DNA of 7,508 nt from NCBI GenBank assembly GCA_018400545.1, contig JAGYLT010000106.1, positions 1-7,508 on the forward strand, written 5' to 3'. This document shows, piece by piece, positions 1 through 6,995 of this stretch. A model generated the notes under the pieces. It saw nothing but the letters and a program-made list of their open reading frames with translations, was not told where the DNA came from and did not search any database. A program made the translations under genes and the position numbers. Position 1 is the first letter of the stretch, and each line of letters begins with the position of its first letter. Origin of the DNA: Bacteroidales bacterium (GTDB lineage: Bacteria > Bacteroidota > Bacteroidia > Bacteroidales > 4484-276).

Positions 1-35
1 ATTGGCTGAGAGTAATCATTTCATTATCAAATATT

Positions 36-1277
36 TTATGATGCAGCCTCGATGGCTTCGAAATTCTGAATGGATTTCTTGATGATTTCGAGTGCTTCAC
101 GAAGCTGGGCTTCAGAAATAACCAAAGGTGGTGCAAAACGAATAATATGTTGGTGGGTTGGTTTTGCCAGCAAGCCATTTTCGGCCATTTTCACGCAAAC
201 ATCCCAGGCTTCTTTTCCATTCTTTGGTTTGATTACGATGGCATTCAACAGTCCTTTACCACGAACCAGTTCTATCATTTCCGAGTTTACGGATTTCATT
301 TCTTGACGGAAAATTTTCCCGAGTTCTTCGGCGCGGTCGGCAAGCTTCTCATCTTTTACCACCTGCAATGCTGCTATGGCAACCTTTGCAGCAATCGGAT
401 TGCCACCAAAAGTTGATCCGTGCTGCCCGGGCTTGATCACCAGCATGATCTCATCATCGGCGAGAACGGCAGACACCGGGAATACACCACCCGAAAGGGC
501 TTTGCCAAGAATCACAATATCAGGACGAACACATTCGTGGTCGCAGGCCAAAAGTTTACCTGTTCGGGCAATACCGGTCTGGACTTCATCGGCAATGAAA
601 AGCACGTTTTTGGCCTTACACATGTCATATGCTTTCTTCAGGTAACCGTCTTCCGGAACGTAAACGCCAGCTTCACCCTGGATGGGTTCTACAAGAAAAC
701 CGGCTACATTCGGGTCTTCAAGAGCTTTTTCGAGAGCCGGAATATCATTATAAGGAACCACTTCAAAACCGGGTGTGTAAGGCCCAAAACCACCTTTGGC
801 ATCCGGATCGGTTGACATGGAAATAATGGTGGTGGTGCGGCCGTGGAAATTCCCCTCGCAAACGATGATCTTAGCCATATCTTTTTCGATGCCTTTTTTC
901 TCGTAAGCCCACTTACGGCAAAGCTTAATGGCGGTTTCATCAGCTTCGGCGCCGGTATTCATCGGCAACACTTTATCGTAACCAAAAAATTCGGTAATGT
1001 ATTTTTCGTAGGGTCCCAGCGCATCGTTGTAGAAAGCCCTTGATGTGAGGGTAAGTGTGCGTGCCTGCTCGGAAAGGGCATTGATAATTCGTGGGTGGCA
1101 ATGACCCTGGTTTACAGCAGAATAGGCAGAAAGAAAATCGAAATACCGTTTTCCTTCGGCATCCCATACAAAAGGCCCCTCGCCCCGCGACAATACCACT
1201 GGTAGCGGATGATAGTTGTGTGCACCGTATTTATCTTCCATTTCGATGGCCATCTTTGAAGTGATTTTTTCCGTCAT
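36..1277 (-). CDS. rocD: Ornithine--oxo-acid aminotransferase (ornithine delta-aminotransferase)
   Basis: This is a class III, PLP-dependent aminotransferase of 413 residues, close to the usual length of about 400. By family it transfers the delta-amino group of L-ornithine to 2-oxoglutarate, giving glutamate-5-semialdehyde and glutamate in the cytoplasm. Visible landmarks, counted from the ATG, are the MNTGAEA phosphate-binding motif near residue 106, FHGRT near 145, the IADEVQTG segment with the PLP-ring aspartate D230, the Schiff-base lysine K259 in ILGKALSGG, and HGSTFGGNP near 286-294. The segment [13 protein letters not shown] and the motif RAFYND favour ornithine over acetylornithine aminotransferase. 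The ATG at 1277 is chosen because the only upstream in-frame alternative is a TTG at 1286, directly preceded by a stop codon. It is transcribed divergently from gldH. No broken or missing part is seen. Confidence 0.95.
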   Translation of the reverse strand: MTEKITSKMAIEMEDKYGAHNYHPLPVVLSRGEGPFVWDAEGKRYFDFLSAYSAVNQGHCHPRIINALSEQARTLTLTSRAFYNDALGPYEKYITEFFGYDKVLPMNTGAEADETAIKLCRKWAYEKKGIEKDMAKIIVCEGNFHGRTTTIISMSTDPDAKGGFGPYTPGFEVVPYNDIPALEKALEDPNVAGFLVEPIQGEAGVYVPEDGYLKKAYDMCKAKNVLFIADEVQTGIARTGKLLACDHECVRPDIVILGKALSGGVFPVSAVLADDEIMLVIKPGQHGSTFGGNPIAAKVAIAALQVVKDEKLADRAEELGKIFRQEMKSVNSEMIELVRGKGLLNAIVIKPKNGKEAWDVCVKMAENGLLAKPTHQHIIRFAPPLVISEAQLREALEIIKKSIQNFEAIEAAS

Positions 1278-1329
1278 ATGATTCAATTATTTATGGGTTT
1301 GTATTCAGTGAATTCTGATAATGTGCTGG

Positions 1330-1361
1330 CAAAGATATAAATGATTAACCGGGTTAAGAAA
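1330..1361 (-). promoter_or_regulatory. Candidate Bacteroidota-type promoter for rocD
   Basis: Read on the minus strand, TATCTTTG (1337 down to 1330) matches the TAnnTTTG -7 element of Bacteroidota housekeeping promoters. Twenty bases upstream, at 1361-1358, is TTTC, one mismatch from the TTTG -33 element. Transcription would begin near 1323-1326, leaving a leader of roughly 46-50 bases before the ATG at 1277. The assignment rests on motif and spacing only. Confidence 0.55.
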
Positions 1362-1435
1362 CTATTTATTACCCCTTTACGTTTGGTTTGTTTTTGTAAG
1401 AACCACCCGTGATTGCATCTGAATTACCGTGGTTT

Positions 1436-1468
1436 TTTGCACTTACAATGTTTTAAAATGTACCTTTG
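1436..1468 (+). promoter_or_regulatory. Candidate Bacteroidota-type promoter for gldH
   Basis: TTTG at 1436-1439 and TACCTTTG at 1461-1468 match the -33 and TAnnTTTG -7 elements exactly, with a 21-base spacer inside the accepted range of about 17-23. The start of transcription expected from this geometry falls around 1473-1476, which is the gldH ATG (1475) itself. The gene may therefore be read from a leaderless or nearly leaderless transcript. Confidence 0.65.
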
Positions 1469-1474
1469 CAGTCC

Positions 1475-1966
1475 ATGAAAACAAAAGCACCAACACATTT
1501 GAAAGTCCTGGCTGGCTTTGCCATTTCATCAGTGTTTTTATTGCTTTGGTCATGCGATGCCGATCGGTTTTATGACCAGTCGCTGGAGCTGCCCAAAGAT
1601 GGCTGGCATAAGGATTCAACTGCGGGATTCACGGTTCAGGTTGACGACACCACCAGGGCTTACGATTTCTACGTTACCCTGCGCAACAACGACGATTATC
1701 CCTACCGGAATTTTTACCTTTTTCTGATAACAACATTACCAAATAAAAACATGACCCGCGATACCCTTGAGTTGATTCTGGCCAACCGGGAGGGGAAATG
1801 GCTGGGAAAAGGGTTTGGCGCCATTAAGGATAATCAGATCATGGTGAGGCAAAATCTTGTGTTCCCGCTGAGCGGAACTTATCATTTCAGGATTCTCCAG
1901 GCCATGCGACAGGATAAGTTGAAAGGCATCACAGACGTTGGGATCAGAATTACTTATGCCGATTAA
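1475..1966 (+). CDS. gldH: Gliding motility lipoprotein GldH
   Basis: The product is a predicted lipoprotein of 163 residues, normal for GldH. It has a basic N-terminus (K2, K4, K10), a hydrophobic stretch at about 11-26 and a lipobox LWSC with the acylated cysteine at residue 27. The mature part carries the motifs I associate with GldH: a Trp at 44, LRNNDDYPYRN at 69-79, RDTLEL at 95-100, GKWLGKGFG at 107-115, the GTYHFRILQAMR segment at 134-145 and GITDVGIRI at 151-159. GldH is needed for gliding in Flavobacterium, but its biochemical role is unknown, and the family also occurs in Bacteroidota not known to glide, so gliding should not be inferred from this gene alone. The ATG at 1475 is preferred over an in-frame TTG at 1466, which lies inside the promoter's -7 element. 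There is no Shine-Dalgarno sequence. The penicillin-binding-protein gene follows after 100 bases on the same strand. Confidence 0.88.
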   Translation: MKTKAPTHLKVLAGFAISSVFLLLWSCDADRFYDQSLELPKDGWHKDSTAGFTVQVDDTTRAYDFYVTLRNNDDYPYRNFYLFLITTLPNKNMTRDTLELILANREGKWLGKGFGAIKDNQIMVRQNLVFPLSGTYHFRILQAMRQDKLKGITDVGIRITYAD

Positions 1967-1989
1967 ACATCAAAACATGAGCATTTTCT

Positions 1990-1997
1990 TAGATTTG
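1990..1997 (+). promoter_or_regulatory. Possible -7 promoter element ahead of the penicillin-binding protein gene
   Basis: TAGATTTG in the gldH-PBP gap matches TAnnTTTG. No convincing TTTG -33 element lies 19-23 bases upstream; that window is AT-rich and ends in the gldH 3' end. If active, it would give a leader of about 65 bases before the ATG at 2067. The gene could equally be expressed from the gldH promoter. Confidence 0.35.
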
Positions 1998-2066
1998 CAA
2001 TATCAAAATGATGGTTCTGCCGTTAGTTTTTTTCAAAATTATAATCAGATAATTACTGCATAATTG

Positions 2067-4547
2067 ATGAACGAAAATCATAAAGATACCGGTAATGACC
2101 ATCCGGATCATAAAGGGAAAAAGAGCCATTATGAGGAATCGGGCTACGGGGCGGTCCCGCCAACGGGCTCCGGTGGCAATGACGAGAACGTGAAGCAGGA
2201 TGAAGACCCGGTTGAAATGACCCCGGAAAGCCAGCCTGATGAGGATGATGGCAAATCGAAAGTGGATATCATTGAGGAAAACACACGGAAAAGGCGGAAG
2301 CAGAAAAAATTCATCATTGCTTTCTGGGCCATTATCCTTGCGGGTTTCGTGGGGGTTATTATGCTGTTTGTCGGCATATCGTTGGGTTGGTTCGGTTTTA
2401 TGCCTTCCTTCCAGGAGCTTGAAAATCCGCAAACTTACCTGGCATCCGAAATCATTTCCTACGACAATGAATTGCTGGGAACCTATTATATAGAAAACCG
2501 CAGCAAGAGCTACTATTCCGAAATATCTCCGAATATGATCAAAGCCCTGATTGCCACCGAGGATGTTCGCTACCTGGAGCATTCGGGTATCGATGTAAAA
2601 GCTTTGCTAAGGGTGATGTATGGTGCGTTGTCGGGGCAGGATAAGGGCGGTGGCAGTACCATAACCCAGCAGTTGGCCAAAAATCTTTTTCCGCGCGAAT
2701 ACAATCAAAGTACAATCGAGCTTGCTTTCCGGAAATTTAAGGAATGGGTGATTGCCGTGAAGCTGGAAAAACGCTACAGCAAGGAAGAGATCATCACCAT
2801 GTATCTCGATAAGATCGATTTTCTGAACCTGGCTGTTGGTATCAAGTCGGCGTCAAGGGTTTATTTCAGTACCACGCCCGGCGAACTGGATTTATTGCAG
2901 TCTGCCATGCTTGTCGGAATGGTTAAAAACCCATCGCTTTACAATCCGCTTCGCCGCCCCGAGCTTACCAGGGAGCGCCGCAATGTGGTGCTTTCGCAGA
3001 TGGTGAAATATGGTTATATCACCCGGGAGCAAGCCGACACACTAAAGCCGAAACCGCTGGGATTGCTATACCAGCGTGTTGACCATAACATTGGCACGGC
3101 TACCTATTTTAAAGAGTTTTTGAGGGGTGAAATGCATGACTGGTGCAAAAACAATTTTAAACCCGATGGCACGCCATACGATCTTTACCGGGATGGCCTG
3201 CGCATATACACCACCATCGATTCACGTTTACAGGCCCACGCTGAGGCAGCAGTAACCGAACATTTATCAGAAGATTTACAGCCCGCATTTTTTGCACACT
3301 GGAAAGGCCGGAAATATGCACCTTTTGTTTTCGAACCGGACACCATCAAAGACCAGGTGGAGCGTATCATGAATACGGCCATGCGCCGCAGTGAGCGCTA
3401 CAGAAAAATGAAAGCTGCCGGCATTGACCATGATTCGATTGCAAAAGTTTTTGAGATACCGGTTAGCATGCGGGTATTTTCGTGGGAAGGAGATATCGAT
3501 ACGGTGATGTCACCCATGGATTCCATCCGGTATTTTAAGTTTTTCCTGCATTCCGGATTGATGTCGGTTGATCCGCCAACCGGTCAGGTGAGGGCGTATG
3601 TAGGCGGTATCGATTACCGGTATTTTAAATACGATCACGTAACCCAGGGCCGTCGCCAGGTGGGGTCCACCTTCAAACCTTTTCTTTATACACTGGCCAT
3701 GCAGGAAGGCGCTGCCACCGGAGAATTTTCGCCATGTACCAAAATACCAAATTATCAGATAAGCATAGAATTACCGGATGGAACGTATTGGAATCCAAGG
3801 AACTCAAGCAGTGAAAAAGAAGGGGAACTTGTAACTTTAAAATGGGCACTGGCACATTCGGTAAACTGGATTTCTGCATACCTGATGAAACGCTTTTCGC
3901 CGCTGGCGGTTATCCAGATGTCGAAAAAGATGGGGGTAACTACTGAAATACCTGCCGTTCCGGCTATTGCGCTGGGTACCCCTGATATTTCCCTGTACGA
4001 AATGGTGGGCGCTTTCAACACGTTTGCCAACCGGGGAATTCATATAAAGCCGTATTTTGTCACCAAAATCGAAGATAAATTCGGGAATGTGATCGAATCG
4101 TTTGCTCCGGAAACCAACGAGGCCATGGATGAACAAACTGCTTACCTGATGCTCAATCTCATGCAGGGGGTTGTGGAAACCGGCACCGGAATCAGGCTGA
4201 AGTATAAATATGGATTCAGGAATGAGATTGCCGGAAAGACCGGAACCACGCAAAACCAGTCGGATGGCTGGTTTATGGGCGTTACGCCGCAGCTCACCAC
4301 CGGCGTTTGGGTGGGATGTGAGGATCGTAGTGCGCATTTTCGTACCATCGGGCTGGGGCAGGGGGCCAATATGGCGCTTCCTATCTGGGCGCTTTACATG
4401 CAGCGTGTTTACGCGGATACATCACTCACAATTTCAAAAGATCCCTTCCCGGCACCTTCAAAACCGCTCAAGGTGGAAATCGACTGCGAAAAGTACGAAC
4501 AGCTGCAGCTTCAGGAGGATTATTTTATCAATCCTGATGAATTTTGA
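2067..4547 (+). CDS. mrcA: Class A bifunctional penicillin-binding protein (PBP1A-type peptidoglycan synthase)
   Basis: This protein of 826 residues polymerises lipid II into glycan strands and cross-links the stem peptides on the outer face of the inner membrane. The order is a cytoplasmic hydrophilic tail (1-80) ending in a basic cluster (RKRRKQKK), one membrane helix at about 82-108, a GT51 glycosyltransferase domain at about 130-310, and a transpeptidase domain at about 510-770. GT51 landmarks are E165 in ATEDVRYLEHSG, GGGSTITQQLAKNLF at 194-208 and the second glutamate E226 in RKFKEW. Transpeptidase landmarks are the nucleophile S534 in GSTFK, SVN at 598-600 and KTGT at 724-727. All catalytic motifs are present. 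One deviation is YLD in place of the usual YLN in the GT51 YLNxxxF motif. The ATG at 2067 is preceded by an in-frame stop (2061-2063), with only a TTG between, and has no Shine-Dalgarno. A start at 2217 (M51) would remove most of the acidic tail and cannot be excluded. The symbol follows common usage for PBP1A; paralogue identity is not certain. Confidence 0.93.
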   Translation: MNENHKDTGNDHPDHKGKKSHYEESGYGAVPPTGSGGNDENVKQDEDPVEMTPESQPDEDDGKSKVDIIEENTRKRRKQKKFIIAFWAIILAGFVGVIMLFVGISLGWFGFMPSFQELENPQTYLASEIISYDNELLGTYYIENRSKSYYSEISPNMIKALIATEDVRYLEHSGIDVKALLRVMYGALSGQDKGGGSTITQQLAKNLFPREYNQSTIELAFRKFKEWVIAVKLEKRYSKEEIITMYLDKIDFLNLAVGIKSASRVYFSTTPGELDLLQSAMLVGMVKNPSLYNPLRRPELTRERRNVVLSQMVKYGYITREQADTLKPKPLGLLYQRVDHNIGTATYFKEFLRGEMHDWCKNNFKPDGTPYDLYRDGLRIYTTIDSRLQAHAEAAVTEHLSEDLQPAFFAHWKGRKYAPFVFEPDTIKDQVERIMNTAMRRSERYRKMKAAGIDHDSIAKVFEIPVSMRVFSWEGDIDTVMSPMDSIRYFKFFLHSGLMSVDPPTGQVRAYVGGIDYRYFKYDHVTQGRRQVGSTFKPFLYTLAMQEGAATGEFSPCTKIPNYQISIELPDGTYWNPRNSSSEKEGELVTLKWALAHSVNWISAYLMKRFSPLAVIQMSKKMGVTTEIPAVPAIALGTPDISLYEMVGAFNTFANRGIHIKPYFVTKIEDKFGNVIESFAPETNEAMDEQTAYLMLNLMQGVVETGTGIRLKYKYGFRNEIAGKTGTTQNQSDGWFMGVTPQLTTGVWVGCEDRSAHFRTIGLGQGANMALPIWALYMQRVYADTSLTISKDPFPAPSKPLKVEIDCEKYEQLQLQEDYFINPDEF

Positions 4548-4593
4548 TGTAACAAGACGTTGAGTTGCTGACACGGTTTTCGGTAAATCGCTC

Positions 4594-6030
4594 ATGGAAA
4601 CAAACACCAAAAATATCGCCTTTCTCAAATCGGCATTAACACTTGAGAATCCTTTGATGCCGTCTAATCAGTTCCTGGAATGGCTCAGGGAGATGAACCA
4701 AAAGGTGCATGTTAACCTTGAGCAGGTTCCGTTGGATCAATTAAAATTCTGGTATTTCGATCCGGAAACCACCAACCTGGTTCATGAAAGCGGGAAGTTT
4801 TTTTCCATCCAGGGCATCCGGATAAAAACCAACTGGGGAAGTGTTCCTGAGTGGGAGCAAGCCATCATTAACCAGCCTGAAGTTGGATTTCTTGGCATTC
4901 TTACCCAAAAGAAAAACGGCATCCTCTATTTTCTGATGCAGGCCAAAATCGAGCCCGGCAACCTCAACGTGGTACAACTTTCGCCAACCCTGCAGGCCAC
5001 ACGAAGCAATTATTCGCAGGTGCATAAAGGGAAAAAGCCGCTATATCTTGAATATTTCAACGGAGAGAAAAAAGTGGACGTGCTGCTCGACCAGTTGCAA
5101 AGCGAGCAGGGTGCGCGGTTTTTGCGGAAGCGTAACCGGAATATGATCGTTGAAATACCTGAAGGGGAAAAGATTCCGGTTTATGATAACTTTTGCTGGC
5201 TCACCCTGGGGCAGATCAAATCATTTTTACAGCACGACAATGTGGTAAATATGGATACCCGCACGGTGATATCAGGAATTCCTTTTGGCGAATACCCGGC
5301 TGATGTGCTCGATTTTTACGACATGCTCAGTTTTAATCCCGATGGCAATCCACGAGCAACCGGGTTATTATTGTCGATGCTGGAACGCGACAGGCACCAT
5401 TACAGCGTAGATCAGATCATTTCATGGATCACCCGCAAAAAGTCGGTTTACGATCTGGACATCCAATACATCCCGCTAAAATCGGTCAGGCACTGGAAAG
5501 TTGACGATGCTGAAATTTATCACGAAAAGCGGAAATATTTTTCAGTGATAGGTGTGCAGGTAGAAATCGGTAACCGGGAGGTGAAATCGTGGGATCAGCC
5601 CATCATCAAATCGGCGCAGGAAGGGATCATCGCTTTCATCATCAGGAAAATCAACGGCATCTATCATTTCCTGGTGCAGGCCAAACTGGAAGCCGGAAAT
5701 TTCGACATCATTGAACTGGCACCCACGGTTCAGTGTTTAACAGGGAATTATCGGAAAGGATTCAACGAGTATGAGGTCATGTTTCTTGAAGATGTGTTAA
5801 ATGCCAAACCTGAAAATATCTGGTATTCAACGTGGCAAAGTGAGGAAGGCGGACGGTTTTTCAGGGAGCAAAACAGGAACATGATCGTGGAGGTGGGAGA
5901 TGAATTTCCGGTGGAGGTTCCGGAAAATTACATCTGGATGACGTTAAACCAAATGAAAGTTTTTATCAAGTACAATAACTATTTGAATATTGCTGCCCGC
6001 AGCCTCATTGCAGCGGTTAAATTTGTTTGA
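4594..6030 (+). CDS. NDP-hexose 2,3-dehydratase family protein (deoxysugar biosynthesis)
   Basis: This 478-residue protein matches the family of TylX3, SpnO and EvaA, usually about 460-490 residues. Members convert dTDP-4-keto-6-deoxyglucose to a 3,4-diketo-2,6-dideoxyhexose, the committed step to 2,6-dideoxysugars. The protein is two homologous halves, about 27-227 and 273-475. Paired motifs are QAKIEPGN (116-123) with QAKLEAGN (362-369), SPTLQA (130-135) with APTVQC (376-381), QSEQGARF (169-176) with QSEEGGRF (415-422), RNRNMIVE (180-187) with QNRNMIVE (426-433), and WLTLGQ (202-207) with WMTLNQ (448-453). By family knowledge each half has a Nudix-related fold. The known enzymes produce an unstable diketo sugar and need a partner C-3 reductase or aminotransferase, and no such partner is identified here. 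The ATG at 4594 begins 46 bases after the PBP stop, with no Shine-Dalgarno and no TAnnTTTG element in the gap, so read-through from upstream is likely. The next gene starts 8 bases downstream. The exact substrate cannot be read from sequence. Confidence 0.9.
   Translation: METNTKNIAFLKSALTLENPLMPSNQFLEWLREMNQKVHVNLEQVPLDQLKFWYFDPETTNLVHESGKFFSIQGIRIKTNWGSVPEWEQAIINQPEVGFLGILTQKKNGILYFLMQAKIEPGNLNVVQLSPTLQATRSNYSQVHKGKKPLYLEYFNGEKKVDVLLDQLQSEQGARFLRKRNRNMIVEIPEGEKIPVYDNFCWLTLGQIKSFLQHDNVVNMDTRTVISGIPFGEYPADVLDFYDMLSFNPDGNPRATGLLLSMLERDRHHYSVDQIISWITRKKSVYDLDIQYIPLKSVRHWKVDDAEIYHEKRKYFSVIGVQVEIGNREVKSWDQPIIKSAQEGIIAFIIRKINGIYHFLVQAKLEAGNFDIIELAPTVQCLTGNYRKGFNEYEVMFLEDVLNAKPENIWYSTWQSEEGGRFFREQNRNMIVEVGDEFPVEVPENYIWMTLNQMKVFIKYNNYLNIAARSLIAAVKFV
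6018..6025 (+). promoter_or_regulatory. Possible -7 promoter element inside the 3' end of the dehydratase gene
   Basis: TAAATTTG overlaps the last codons of the dehydratase gene and matches TAnnTTTG, ending 13 bases before the ATG at 6039. The nearest upstream TTG (5990-5992) is 25 bases away, slightly beyond the preferred spacing. It could give the lyase-like gene its own short-leader transcript, but chance in AT-rich coding sequence is a fair alternative. Confidence 0.25.
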
Positions 6031-6038
6031 CCATTGTT

Positions 6039-6914
6039 ATGGAAAAGGAAATCAAGAATGAAGTAGTGGAGGTGAAACTTACCGAAGCCCCGCGTGATGC
6101 CATGCAGGGAATAAAAACATATATCCCCGTTGAGAAAAAAGCGGAACTGATCAACGCCATCCTGAAGGTTGGTTTTGATATTGTGGATTTTGGCAGTTTT
6201 GTTTCACCGAAGGCCATCCCACAACTGCGTGATACTGCTGATGTAATCAAAAAACTGGATTTGTCCCAAACCAGGTCGGAGCTTATGGCTATTGTTGGAA
6301 ATGCCAAAGGCGGAGAGCTGGCCACTGATTTTGATGAGGTTTCGATACTGGGATATCCGTTTTCCTTTTCCGAAACTTTCCTGAAACTCAACATCAATTC
6401 AACACTGGAAAAAGCCAAAAAAACGGTTGACGACCTGCAAAATATCTGTGACCGGAAAAACAAAAAGCTGTTGGTGTATATTTCGATGGCTTTTGGAAAC
6501 CCGTATGATGATCCCTGGAGCCCCGAACTGATTGCCAGATGGGCCAGGTATTTATGCGATCATGGTGTTGAAATTGTGGCACTTTCGGATATCATCGGTG
6601 CTGCCGACGGCAAACTGATCGGTGATGTGCTCAAGGCCATTTACGATGAGGTGCCCTGCGTGGATGTCGGGCTGCATCTGCATACCCATCAGCACAACTG
6701 GCGCGAGAAAGTGGATGCCGCCTGGAAAGCCGGTTGCCGCCGTTTTGATGGCGTGATGAGCGGCATCGGCGGTTGCCCCATGGCCGGTTACGAACTCGTG
6801 GGAAATCTCAACACACGCCATCTCCTTGGTTATCTCGAAGAAAACAACATCCCGAACAACCTCAACAAAGAAGCTTTCGAAAAAGCTTATGCCAGGGCGG
6901 TGGTGACTTATTGA
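6039..6914 (+). CDS. Hydroxymethylglutaryl-CoA lyase-like protein (DRE-TIM metallolyase, HMGL-like family)
   Basis: This 291-residue TIM-barrel protein belongs to the HMGL-like family. Classical HMG-CoA lyase cleaves HMG-CoA to acetyl-CoA and acetoacetate, the last step of leucine breakdown. Residues equivalent to human catalytic or metal-binding positions, aligned by eye, are R19-D20 (R41-D42), H213 and H215 (H233, H235), C246 in GIGGCP (C266) and N256 (N275); all are kept. Differences are RDAMQG for RDGLQN, D50 for Glu72 in the segment before SFVSPK, and HLHTHQH for HCHDTYG. Homologues with RDAMQG, GSFVSPKAIPQ and GCPMA are, from memory, common in Bacteroidota and annotated as this enzyme, so the changes are probably subfamily traits. 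The protein is shorter than the mitochondrial enzyme, mainly because it lacks a transit peptide. The ATG at 6039 is chosen over a TTG at 6027 that overlaps the dehydratase stop. It lies 8 bases after the dehydratase, suggesting co-transcription. Fold and family are sure; substrate is only likely. Confidence 0.8.
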   Translation: MEKEIKNEVVEVKLTEAPRDAMQGIKTYIPVEKKAELINAILKVGFDIVDFGSFVSPKAIPQLRDTADVIKKLDLSQTRSELMAIVGNAKGGELATDFDEVSILGYPFSFSETFLKLNINSTLEKAKKTVDDLQNICDRKNKKLLVYISMAFGNPYDDPWSPELIARWARYLCDHGVEIVALSDIIGAADGKLIGDVLKAIYDEVPCVDVGLHLHTHQHNWREKVDAAWKAGCRRFDGVMSGIGGCPMAGYELVGNLNTRHLLGYLEENNIPNNLNKEAFEKAYARAVVTY

Positions 6915-6929
6915 TTTCACGTAATTTAT

Positions 6930-6973
6930 CCTGGTAACTATCTTACAGTTTATCTATTGTTTAACAGGTTTTT
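6930..6973 (+). terminator. Weak candidate terminator after the lyase-like gene
   Basis: CCTGGTAA at 6930-6937 can pair with TTAACAGG at 6961-6968 (seven of eight pairs, one G/A mismatch), followed by five T at 6969-6973. The 23-base loop and low-GC stem make it weak, so it is only a possible end of the plus-strand transcript, sited 16 bases after the stop codon. Confidence 0.25.
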
Positions 6974-6983
6974 CCGGTAATAT

Positions 6984-6995
6984 TTTGTGCACAAA
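6984..6995. repeat. 12-bp perfect palindrome in convergent intergenic region
   Basis: TTTGTGCACAAA is a perfect inverted repeat with no loop, so it fits a dimeric DNA-binding protein site better than a terminator hairpin. It lies between two convergent genes, where regulatory operators are less expected. A second, shorter palindrome, TACCCGGGTA, lies at 7067-7076. No function can be assigned. Apart from the hairpin just upstream, the rest of 6915-7083 shows no gene or TAnnTTTG element. Confidence 0.3.

Noticed and set aside
420..815. A 131-codon plus-strand open frame antisense to rocD
   Set aside because: rocD on the minus strand has every aminotransferase motif; the antisense frame has no family resemblance and no start signal.
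2016..2040. T-rich run in the gldH-PBP gap as a gldH terminator
   Set aside because: There is no stable inverted repeat directly before the T run, so a factor-independent terminator is not supported.
1967..2066. Short leader peptide or small RNA in the 100-base gldH-PBP gap
   Set aside because: The only short frames there lack a plausible start signal, conserved motif or structured fold that can be seen by eye.
1989..2582. A 197-codon minus-strand open frame antisense to the penicillin-binding protein start
   Set aside because: It overlaps the clearly coding, motif-bearing plus-strand gene, has no recognisable domain, and its composition is what the complement of the acidic tail and membrane helix would give.
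3837..4337. A 166-codon minus-strand open frame inside the transpeptidase domain
   Set aside because: It is the shadow of a strongly conserved coding region (SVN and KTGT motifs on the plus strand), with no domain or promoter of its own.
4594..6030. Reading the dehydratase as a Nudix hydrolase
   Set aside because: The family is thought to share a Nudix-like fold, but no Nudix box (the GxxxxxExxxxxxxREUxEExGU pattern) is visible, and the paired motifs fit the NDP-hexose 2,3-dehydratases.
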